A stretch of DNA of 64,000 bases from an uncultured Parabacteroides sp. Lineage in GTDB: Bacteria > Bacteroidota > Bacteroidia > Bacteroidales > Tannerellaceae. Below, piece by piece: positions 1 through 6,274 of this stretch. How positions within the stretch are numbered: the first letter of the stretch is position 1; each line of letters opens with the position of its first letter. The DNA lies in the NCBI GenBank assembly GCA_937894065.1, contig CALCST010000026.1, forward strand, positions 4,613-68,612. Direction: 5' to 3'. A program made the position numbers and the translations under genes. Below the pieces are notes generated by a model. It saw nothing but the letters and a program-made list of their open reading frames with translations. It did not search any database and was not told the DNA's origin.

Positions 1-1
1 G

Positions 2-616
2 CTGAAGCTAATTGAGGAACCGCCAGCAAACACTATCATTCTGATGGTTTCAGAAATCCCGGATTTGGTGTTGGGAACTATTATTTCACGCTCACAAATG
101 ATAAATGTTTCTCCTCTAAAAGAAGTAAGTCTGAAAGGCACTTTGATGAGCAAATATATGCTCTCGGAAAACGATGCCGAATATATTGCACATTTATCAC
201 AAGGCAGTTATCTGAAAGCTACCGAACTTATCAGCACCAACGAAGAGAATATGTTCTACCTCGAACAATTCAAAACCATAATGAGAAATTCATGGGCAAG
301 AAACGTAAAAGGAATGAAGGAACAAGCTGAAATGCTTGCAACCATAGGACGAGAAAAACAAAAGAATTTCCTCGCCTATTGCCAGCATCTTATCAGAGAA
401 AACTTTATCTATCGTTTCCAGGCTCCGGAAATGAATTATCTGAATATGGAAGAGGCTTCTTTCTCCGTCAAGTTCTCTCCTTTCGTCAACGAAAGAAATG
501 TCTTCGGATTGATGGAAGAACTGGAAAAAGCCGAAATGCATATCACTCAAAATGTCAACGCTAAAATAGTGCTGTTTGACCTTGCACTTAAAATAACTGT
601 TCTAATCAGAAAATAA
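2..616 (+). CDS. holB: DNA polymerase III delta' subunit, 3' part only
   Basis: The reading frame is open from base 2, so the gene starts upstream of the window; 204 codons and the stop are visible. The visible N-terminus has KLIEEPP followed by a beta strand and the TIISRSQ segment, which matches the sensor/SRC region of clamp-loader AAA+ subunits (delta'/gamma). The remainder is the helical collar-type C-terminal domain. The protein would load the sliding clamp at the replication fork in the cytoplasm. The next gene starts one base after the stop, so the two are probably cotranscribed. Because the Walker A region lies outside the window, delta' versus another clamp-loader subunit is assigned from the LxxIEEPP and SRxQ context. 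Confidence 0.85.
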   Translation: MKLIEEPPANTIILMVSEIPDLVLGTIISRSQMINVSPLKEVSLKGTLMSKYMLSENDAEYIAHLSQGSYLKATELISTNEENMFYLEQFKTIMRNSWARNVKGMKEQAEMLATIGREKQKNFLAYCQHLIRENFIYRFQAPEMNYLNMEEASFSVKFSPFVNERNVFGLMEELEKAEMHITQNVNAKIVLFDLALKITVLIRK

Positions 617-617
617 T

Positions 618-1019
618 ATGTCAAGAAAAGAAGAATATAAATTGAAGAATGAGGAATTCCTCGCTGAAATGGCCGCAAATGAAGATATAAAAAGTCTGCC
701 ATGCGGCGTATTGTATAAAGTAATAAACGAAGGAAACGGAACAAAATCGCCGACCTTGAGCAGTGTTGTTTCGGTGCACTATCGCGGAACATTAATCAAC
801 GGCAGAGAATTCGACAACTCATACAAAAGAAATTGCCCTGAGGCTTTCCGCTTGAACCAGGTTATTGAAGGTTGGCAACAAGCCTTGCAGCAAATGCACG
901 TTGGCGACAAATGGATTATTTATATTCCTTACACTCTGGGATATGGCACAAGGACTTCCGGTCCTATTCCCGGTTTTTCAACTCTTATTTTCGAAGTAGA
1001 ACTTCTAGGCATTGCCTGA
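618..1019 (+). CDS. FKBP-type peptidyl-prolyl cis-trans isomerase, cytoplasmic
   Basis: This 133-residue protein is a single FKBP domain from about residue 27 to the end. Visible hallmarks are VHYRGTL (53-59), the FD pair (65-66), QVIEGW (81-86) and LGYG (107-110), which form the proline-binding pocket. Some aromatic pocket positions differ from FKBP12, so catalytic strength is uncertain. There is no signal peptide or lipobox, unlike many Bacteroides FKBPs, so it should act in the cytoplasm. It starts one base after the delta' stop codon, which suggests translational coupling. A palindromic intergenic repeat follows 11 bases after its stop. Confidence 0.9.
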   Translation: MSRKEEYKLKNEEFLAEMAANEDIKSLPCGVLYKVINEGNGTKSPTLSSVVSVHYRGTLINGREFDNSYKRNCPEAFRLNQVIEGWQQALQQMHVGDKWIIYIPYTLGYGTRTSGPIPGFSTLIFEVELLGIA

Positions 1020-1030
1020 CAATATATAAC

Positions 1031-1152
1031 TCAAGTTTCGCAAGCTCAATTTCCACAGATAACAAGTTGACAAGATGATAAGTTAATTGACCTTGTAAAC
1101 TTGTCTTTGAAGCCTTGTTAACTTTTAAGTTGAGCAGCTTGCTAAACTTAAA
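1031..1152. repeat. Palindromic intergenic element A (GTTGACAAG family)
   Basis: The arms TCAAGTTTCGCAAG...CTCAA (1031-1050) and AAGTTGAGCAGCTTGCTAAACTT (1127-1149) are imperfect inverted copies. The interior carries AACAAGTTGACAAG and its inverse CTTGTAAACTTGTC. Read on the minus strand, the interior matches the conserved core seen in elements B, D and E. It fills the whole gap between the FKBP gene and yaaA. Confidence 0.75.
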
Positions 1153-1163
1153 TATTTAATAAT

Positions 1164-1925
1164 ATGAAATTCCTGATTTCTCCGGCAAAAACAATGAGTT
1201 CCGTTCCTTCGTCTACGACTCCGACGGTGACAATTCCACAATTCAAGAACGAAGCGGATATGATTATCCGCGAATTGCTGAAATTTCCGGCAGATGAGCT
1301 AAAGTCTGTTCTGAAATTAAGTCCGAAACTCGCTCTTGAAAGTATGGAAAGGCTGCGTTCTTTCTTTTCGCCAGACGTTGCAGATATTCCGGCCATACTT
1401 GCTTACACTGGAGTTGTTTTCAAGAATATGTCTCCAAAAGACTTTACGGCTGAAGATTTCCTGTTCGCGCAGGATAATCTGAGAATCGTATCCGTAGCAT
1501 ACGGACTTCTCCGTGCATTAGATGGTATCAGACCTTATCGCCTGGAATATGACGTAAAACTTCCGGAACTTGAAGATGATTCTCTTTACAATTTCTGGAA
1601 AAACAGACAGACAGATTGTTTTATCGACGAGATAAAGAATGACGACTGTATTCTTGTGAATCTTGCCAGCAAAGATGTTCAGCCTTCGTTCGACTGGAAA
1701 AAAGTTTGTAAAGAAGTGAGAGTTATCACTCCTGAGTTTCTAGTAAACAAAAACGGGAAGCCTAAAACTGTGGTGATTTATGCCAAAATGCTTCGCGGAC
1801 AAATGAGCCGCTTCATTATAAAAAACAAAATATCCGATCCAGAATTGCTCAAGGCCTTCGAATGGGAAGGTTTCTATTTCCGCCCGGAAATGTCAGACGC
1901 AGACAGATGGATTTTCATGGCATAA
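1164..1925 (+). CDS. yaaA: Peroxide stress protein YaaA (DUF328)
   Basis: The 253-residue protein opens with MKFLISPAKTM, the family signature, and carries NLASKDV (about 168-174) and a C-terminal KMLRGQMSRF segment, all diagnostic of YaaA/UPF0246. Family length is about 250-260 residues, so the gene is complete. In E. coli YaaA lowers free iron and DNA damage during hydrogen peroxide stress and belongs to the OxyR regulon. Here it lies convergent to oxyR with a 19-bp gap, a meaningful neighbourhood, but no OxyR-type site is visible upstream; instead that space is filled by palindromic element A. The mechanism of the protein is still incompletely understood. Confidence 0.93.
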   Translation: MKFLISPAKTMSSVPSSTTPTVTIPQFKNEADMIIRELLKFPADELKSVLKLSPKLALESMERLRSFFSPDVADIPAILAYTGVVFKNMSPKDFTAEDFLFAQDNLRIVSVAYGLLRALDGIRPYRLEYDVKLPELEDDSLYNFWKNRQTDCFIDEIKNDDCILVNLASKDVQPSFDWKKVCKEVRVITPEFLVNKNGKPKTVVIYAKMLRGQMSRFIIKNKISDPELLKAFEWEGFYFRPEMSDADRWIFMA

Positions 1926-1946
1926 ATCCATCTGCCTGCCTTTTTT
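1899..1946 (+). terminator. Rho-independent terminator overlapping the end of yaaA
   Basis: An 11-bp stem CAGATGGATTT/AAATCCATCTG (1904-1914/1924-1934), extended by GCAG/CTGC with one mismatch, is followed by six T at 1941-1946. The left arm lies in the last codons of yaaA and the stop codon lies in the loop/right arm. Reading runs into the 3' end of oxyR. Confidence 0.85.
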
Positions 1947-2877
1947 ATCTTAATTTGATATTATATTTCCTGAATCTCTCCTCCATCATATACGAAGGTA
2001 TGATTTTGGATATCACTTCGCGCACGGCATTCAGAACACGCTCACGGACAAAATCTTCCTTTATCAGTATCGAAACGCACCGTTGCGCCGGTTGTTTCAG
2101 ATTGCTTAGAACTTTGGTATTCTTTTTCTGCTGTTCCGTAAGAAATGCCAAATGCAACTCAGGAATAATAGTGTAGCCACCGTTTCTGTCCACAATTCTC
2201 ACCAAAGTGTCAATACTTCCTGCTTCATATATGTGATTTCCTTCCTCCTTATTTTTGCAAAAACTGAAGCTGTCGCCTTGTATGCAATGACCTTCTTTCA
2301 GAATCCACATGTGTTCAGTCGGAATATTTCCGTCGTCAAACAAATTTCTGCCGGAATTGCATTTCTCTGAAAAATAAGCAACAAAATGTTCTATATAAAT
2401 AGGAATTTCCAGGAACTCGGAACCGCTTCCCGGCGATGTAGTTATTGCCATGTCTATATTTCCAAATTTCAGCTCATTCAAGAGCGTGTTATTAGCTCTT
2501 TCATCTACCACAAGTTTCATTTCAGGATAATCATTACGGAAATGATAGATAAAATCCGGAACGATATATGGAGCAATTGTCGGAATTATCCCGATATGCA
2601 GCGAACCACTCATTGTGCCCACCTCATCGGCAACAACTTCCTTTATTCTGTTTGATTCATTGAGGGCAATCCTTGCCTGGCGGATTATTTTCTCGCCTAC
2701 TGAAGTTGGCGTTATGCCTTTCTTGTCACGGTTGAATATCTTTACGTCCAGTTCCTCCTCCAGTTTCTGTATCATCGCGCTCAGAGTTGGCTGAGTCACT
2801 CCGCAAGATTCGGCAGCAAGGACAAAATGGCGGTATTTGTCCAACGCCAATATATATTCCATCTGTTGAAGCGTCAT
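1945..2877 (-). CDS. oxyR: LysR-type hydrogen peroxide sensor OxyR
   Basis: This 310-residue LysR regulator has an N-terminal winged helix-turn-helix (about 3-60, with the TQPTLS recognition helix) and a substrate-type C-terminal domain. The segment EGHCIQGDSFSFC carries the two redox cysteines at 198 and 207, equivalent to E. coli C199 and C208, which identifies it as OxyR rather than a generic LysR protein. The ATG at 2877 is preferred to the in-frame TTG at 2883 because a good minus-strand -7 box lies at 2901-2908 and leaves a short leader. It is divergent from a small membrane protein and thioredoxin, with an OxyR-type operator between, implying autoregulation and control of the pair. Confidence 0.95.
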   Translation of the reverse strand: MTLQQMEYILALDKYRHFVLAAESCGVTQPTLSAMIQKLEEELDVKIFNRDKKGITPTSVGEKIIRQARIALNESNRIKEVVADEVGTMSGSLHIGIIPTIAPYIVPDFIYHFRNDYPEMKLVVDERANNTLLNELKFGNIDMAITTSPGSGSEFLEIPIYIEHFVAYFSEKCNSGRNLFDDGNIPTEHMWILKEGHCIQGDSFSFCKNKEEGNHIYEAGSIDTLVRIVDRNGGYTIIPELHLAFLTEQQKKNTKVLSNLKQPAQRCVSILIKEDFVRERVLNAVREVISKIIPSYMMEERFRKYNIKLR

Positions 2878-2884
2878 AAGCAAT

Positions 2885-2920
2885 ATAGATTTTATCTATA
2901 CAAAGATAGAAAAAAGCTGT
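2885..2920. promoter_or_regulatory. Predicted OxyR operator between oxyR and the thioredoxin operon
   Basis: ATAGATTTTATCTAT (2885-2899) fits every defined position of the E. coli OxyR half-motif ATAGntnnnanCTAT. A second copy, ATAGAAAAAAGCTGT (2906-2920), fits eight of ten positions. The spacing is 6 bp, against 7 bp in E. coli. The site overlaps the oxyR -7 box and lies just upstream of the divergent promoter. Confidence 0.7.
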
Positions 2921-2929
2921 TGTTGACAA
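2901..2929 (-). promoter_or_regulatory. Predicted oxyR promoter
   Basis: On the minus strand TATCTTTG (2901-2908) matches TAnnTTTG exactly. A TTG (2927-2929) lies 18 bp upstream. The transcript would start near 2895, about 18 bases before the ATG. Confidence 0.6.
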
Positions 2930-2950
2930 TTGAGTGGTTATATAATTTTG
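2920..2950 (+). promoter_or_regulatory. Predicted promoter of the small membrane protein and thioredoxin genes
   Basis: TAATTTTG (2943-2950) matches TAnnTTTG exactly. TTG at 2920-2922 lies 20 bp upstream, the usual spacing. The predicted OxyR operator ends at the upstream element. Confidence 0.65.
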
Positions 2951-2975
2951 CAGTGTAACAAAAACAAAACAAGAT

Positions 2976-3215
2976 ATGGAAAGCTTATTGAAAAACTGGG
3001 ATTCAGTCCGCATAATTCGTATGGCATTGGGAATAGCAATCAGCGCCTATGCCTTTTGGAGCAAAGAATATATACTGGCTCTTCCGGGCGCTTTGCTGAT
3101 GCTTCAGGCAATTCTTAATCTGTCATGTTGCGCATGTGGAAACTGTGATACCGGAAAGGAAAACAAGCAACTATATAAAGATGTAATAAAAGAATATAAG
3201 GCAAACGGTAAATAA
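2976..3215 (+). CDS. Small cysteine-rich inner membrane protein (DUF2892/YgaP-like)
   Basis: The 79-residue protein has a short amphipathic N-terminus with RIIRMALGI, two hydrophobic segments (about 14-28 and 31-50) and then four cysteines within seven residues, CCACGNC at 51-57, followed by a charged tail. The arrangement resembles the DUF2892 membrane domain of YgaP-type proteins, which also ends in a Cys-containing turn. It is followed after 54 bp by thioredoxin and shares its predicted OxyR-controlled promoter. A role in thiol redox exchange or metal binding at the membrane is an inference from the cysteine cluster and context; family membership is tentative. Confidence 0.75.
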   Translation: MESLLKNWDSVRIIRMALGIAISAYAFWSKEYILALPGALLMLQAILNLSCCACGNCDTGKENKQLYKDVIKEYKANGK

Positions 3216-3269
3216 AGAAATCCGGGAAAAATAAAAATAAGAATAATAATAAAAATAGGAGAATATAAT

Positions 3270-3635
3270 ATGAAAACAATCCAATTGACAAAATCAGAGT
3301 TCTTGAATAAAGTGGCTAATTATGAAGCTAATCCATCGGAATGGAAATTCCTGGGAGACAAACCTGCTTTGATTGATTTCTATGCTACATGGTGCGGACC
3401 TTGTAAAATGCTGGCTCCCGTCCTTGACGAGCTTGCTGAAGAGTATGACGGAAAAGTTGATATCTACAAGGTAAATGTTGACCAGGAAGAAGAATTGGCA
3501 TCAGTTTTCGGCATCAGAAGCGTACCAAGCCTGTTGTTCATTCCTATGAGCGGAACTCCTCAGATGGCGCAGGGCGCAATGCCAAAACATAGTCTGAAAG
3601 AAGCTATAAATAATGTATTATTATCAGGAAAGTAA
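3270..3635 (+). CDS. trxA: Thioredoxin
   Basis: The 121-residue protein has the thioredoxin active site WCGPC at 41-45 inside the usual DFYATWCGPC strand-helix, and the cis-proline loop SVPSLL downstream. There is no signal peptide, so it is a cytoplasmic disulfide reductase served by thioredoxin reductase (not in this window). Its N-terminus is about 15 residues longer than E. coli TrxA. It is the second gene of the predicted OxyR-controlled unit, fitting a role in recovery from peroxide. Bacteroides genomes usually carry several thioredoxins, so the symbol marks the family rather than a specific paralogue. Confidence 0.93.
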   Translation: MKTIQLTKSEFLNKVANYEANPSEWKFLGDKPALIDFYATWCGPCKMLAPVLDELAEEYDGKVDIYKVNVDQEEELASVFGIRSVPSLLFIPMSGTPQMAQGAMPKHSLKEAINNVLLSGK

Positions 3636-3645
3636 CTATTTATTC

Positions 3646-3731
3646 TTAAAACTAAGCCTTAGTTTTTATAAACTAAGTTTGAGTTTGCAAAAACTAAAGC
3701 TTGATTTATAAAAACTAAGGCTCAGTTTTAA
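3646..3731. terminator. Long palindrome, probable bidirectional terminator
   Basis: The arms at 3646-3672 and 3705-3731 are inverted copies matching at 26 of 27 positions, built on TTAAAACTAAGCCTTAG. The interior adds a weaker inverted pair. It sits between the convergent thioredoxin and GH2 genes, with A-runs and T-runs on both sides. Confidence 0.7.
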
Positions 3732-3755
3732 ATTAAGGAAGTATATTTTTGAATA

Positions 3756-6269
3756 TTAATTAATATCCGCTTGCAACAAGCAAGTTGTATCCGGCAGTCC
3801 TTCAGAACTTGCAGTCAGACGAATATTGCCACTCTTTCCATTATTCTGAAGAACAACAAGGCATTTTCCGTAGAAAGCTTTACGCTTATTGTCCTTGAAT
3901 CGTTCCATTGACGTCTGACATCCATTGTCAACACCGGCAATGAAAGCTGGTCCTTCAACATTGAAGTGAACAAGATTATCTGCCCAAGGGCATAAGTTTC
4001 CGTCTTTATCGACAATCTCAACTGTCACGAAACTCAAATCATATCCATCAGCACTGATATTCTTGCGGTCAGCCACAAGACGGATTTTTGCAGGTTCGCC
4101 GGCAGTGTTGATTTGTTTCTTACGGACAATTTTACCGGATTTGCGAGCCACCACTTCAACTGTTCCAGGCTGATATTTCACACGCCATGCTGCATGATAT
4201 TTGTCACCGCCTTTTTTGCGTACGCCCTGAGATTTACCGTTAACAAATAACTCAACCTCATCAGCATTATTATAGTATGCCCACATATCTATGCTCTGCC
4301 CTTCTTTCCAATTCCAGTGCGGGAACAGATGGAGAACGTCCTTGTCTGTCCATTCGGACTGATACATATAATATACATCCTTAGGAAATCCGGCAAGGTC
4401 AATAACTCCGAAATATGAACTTCGTGCCGGCCATCCGTAAGGTGTAGGTTCGCCGATATAATCAAACCCAGTCCATATATACTGACCACTTATAAACGTA
4501 TTGTTTTTCACAAGATGCCATGTACCTTCGTGATGATTTCCCCATGGAACATGACAATTGTCGTATGACGAGCATGAAAGTGATTCATCATAAAAAGGCT
4601 TGTCCCAACGGTCTGGCCAGATATACATCTTGTCGGACGGCATACGATAGTAACCGCGCGTCATAAGTCCGGAAACACTTTCCGTTACAAGGAATGGTTT
4701 ACCCGGGAATTTTTCCGGCACATCCTTAAACCAAGAATCATGATAGTTATATCCAATAATATCAAGAGCTCCTGAGCGGAAAAGATGATTATTCGGGTTC
4801 GGCTCATTGCATCCGGATGTAACAGGGCGTGTAGGGTCAAGTTTCTTGACCATTCCGGCAAGCTTAGCACACAGCAGAGAATTCACGCTCATCTTTCCTT
4901 CTTCACTTGCAAGCTGCTTGGCGTCATGACCAAAGTTCAGGATAAGATTAGCTTCTTCAAGTGAAAGAGTGTCAGCATCTGCATGCGACCATTGTTCGAG
5001 GACTTCATTTCCTATGCTCCACATAAAAATGGACGGATGATTACGGTCGCGCTTTATCAAATCTGTAAGGTCACGCTCATGCCATTCGTCGAAATAGCGG
5101 GAATAGTCATGCGAAGTCTTTTTCTTTCTCCACATATCAAAAGCCTCGTCCATAACAATGAATCCCATTTTGTCGCACAGGTCGAGCAATTCAGGCGCAG
5201 GTGGATTATGAGAGCATCTTATACCGTTGCATCCCATTTCTTTCAATATCTCGAGCTGACGCTCCAAAGCTCTAGTGTTTACTGCAGCTCCGAGACATCC
5301 CAAATCGTGATGCATGCAAACTCCGTTGATTTTCATATGCTCGCCGTTAAGATAGAATCCGTTGGATACATCAAAACGGAATGTTCTTATACCAAATGGA
5401 GTGTGATAAACGTCAACAGTATCGTTGCCCGCCAATATACGGGATTCTATATCATACAAATAAGGATAGTCGATTGACCACAATGTAGGATTTTCAACTA
5501 CAAGTTTCTGTTGCCATGTGGAATCTGACTCTGAAAGAATATTTACCGCAGATTCTGCAGAAGCTACTTCTTTTCCATCTTTTGATAATACGCGGGTAAG
5601 AAGACGGAAATCTTTTGACTTTCCGAAATCATTGCGTATTGTTGTAGATACGGATATGGTTGCCTTCGAAGAAGAAACATCTTCAGCAACAGCATATGTT
5701 CCCCACAAATCGAAATGAAGAGGGTTTACTTTTGTAAGCCATACGTGGCGATAAATTCCACATCCGGAATACCATCTGGAGTTTGGCTGTTCGCTGTTGT
5801 CAACTCTTACGGCAATTACATTCTTCTCGCCCCAAAGGATATGAGGAGTAAGGTCATAACGGAAAGAAATATAGCCATATGGACGTTTACCGAGAGATTT
5901 TCCGTTGATAAACACTTCAGAATTCATATAAACTCCGTCGAAGTCGATATAGAGTTTACGATTCTGATCCTGTTTGTGAACCTCAAACACCTTTCTGTAC
6001 CAACCAATTCCTCCGGGTAGCGCTCCACCACCGGGACCTGAAGGATTGTCTTTACTGAAGTCTCCCTCAATAGCCCAGTCGTGAGGCAGGGAGAGTTTTC
6101 TCCAATCGGAATCATCAAACGAAGGAGATGCCGCATCCGTAACATCACCGAGATGGAATGTCCAGTCCCGGTCGAAATTTATCCGTTCGCGTCCTTCTTC
6201 TTTCCCACATCCGGAAAGAAGAAGAATCATAAGCAGACAGACGGAAATTCTAAGAAGTGATTTCGTCAT
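3756..6269 (-). CDS. Glycoside hydrolase family 2 lipoprotein, probable beta-galactosidase
   Basis: The 837-residue protein has a lipoprotein signal with LLSGC (Cys21). The GH2 sugar-binding domain starts near residue 30 (RDWTFHLGD, LPHDWAIEG), followed by the immunoglobulin-like domain and the TIM barrel from about 300. The acid/base is Glu422 in WSIGNE and the nucleophile Glu530 in FLVTES. Extra C-terminal beta-sandwich domains (about 640-837) are typical of Bacteroides beta-galactosidases. It is the second gene of an operon, 5 bp after a GH31 gene, and should act on the cell surface or in the periplasm. GH2 substrate (galactose, mannose or glucuronate) cannot be fixed by sequence; galactose is favoured by domain layout. 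Confidence 0.9.
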   Translation of the reverse strand: MTKSLLRISVCLLMILLLSGCGKEEGRERINFDRDWTFHLGDVTDAASPSFDDSDWRKLSLPHDWAIEGDFSKDNPSGPGGGALPGGIGWYRKVFEVHKQDQNRKLYIDFDGVYMNSEVFINGKSLGKRPYGYISFRYDLTPHILWGEKNVIAVRVDNSEQPNSRWYSGCGIYRHVWLTKVNPLHFDLWGTYAVAEDVSSSKATISVSTTIRNDFGKSKDFRLLTRVLSKDGKEVASAESAVNILSESDSTWQQKLVVENPTLWSIDYPYLYDIESRILAGNDTVDVYHTPFGIRTFRFDVSNGFYLNGEHMKINGVCMHHDLGCLGAAVNTRALERQLEILKEMGCNGIRCSHNPPAPELLDLCDKMGFIVMDEAFDMWRKKKTSHDYSRYFDEWHERDLTDLIKRDRNHPSIFMWSIGNEVLEQWSHADADTLSLEEANLILNFGHDAKQLASEEGKMSVNSLLCAKLAGMVKKLDPTRPVTSGCNEPNPNNHLFRSGALDIIGYNYHDSWFKDVPEKFPGKPFLVTESVSGLMTRGYYRMPSDKMYIWPDRWDKPFYDESLSCSSYDNCHVPWGNHHEGTWHLVKNNTFISGQYIWTGFDYIGEPTPYGWPARSSYFGVIDLAGFPKDVYYMYQSEWTDKDVLHLFPHWNWKEGQSIDMWAYYNNADEVELFVNGKSQGVRKKGGDKYHAAWRVKYQPGTVEVVARKSGKIVRKKQINTAGEPAKIRLVADRKNISADGYDLSFVTVEIVDKDGNLCPWADNLVHFNVEGPAFIAGVDNGCQTSMERFKDNKRKAFYGKCLVVLQNNGKSGNIRLTASSEGLPDTTCLLQADIN

Positions 6270-6274
6270 AACAT

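Noticed and set aside
4983..5477. A 164-codon plus-strand frame inside the GH2 gene.
   Set aside because: It lies wholly antisense to a well-supported enzyme with catalytic residues, so it is a shadow frame.
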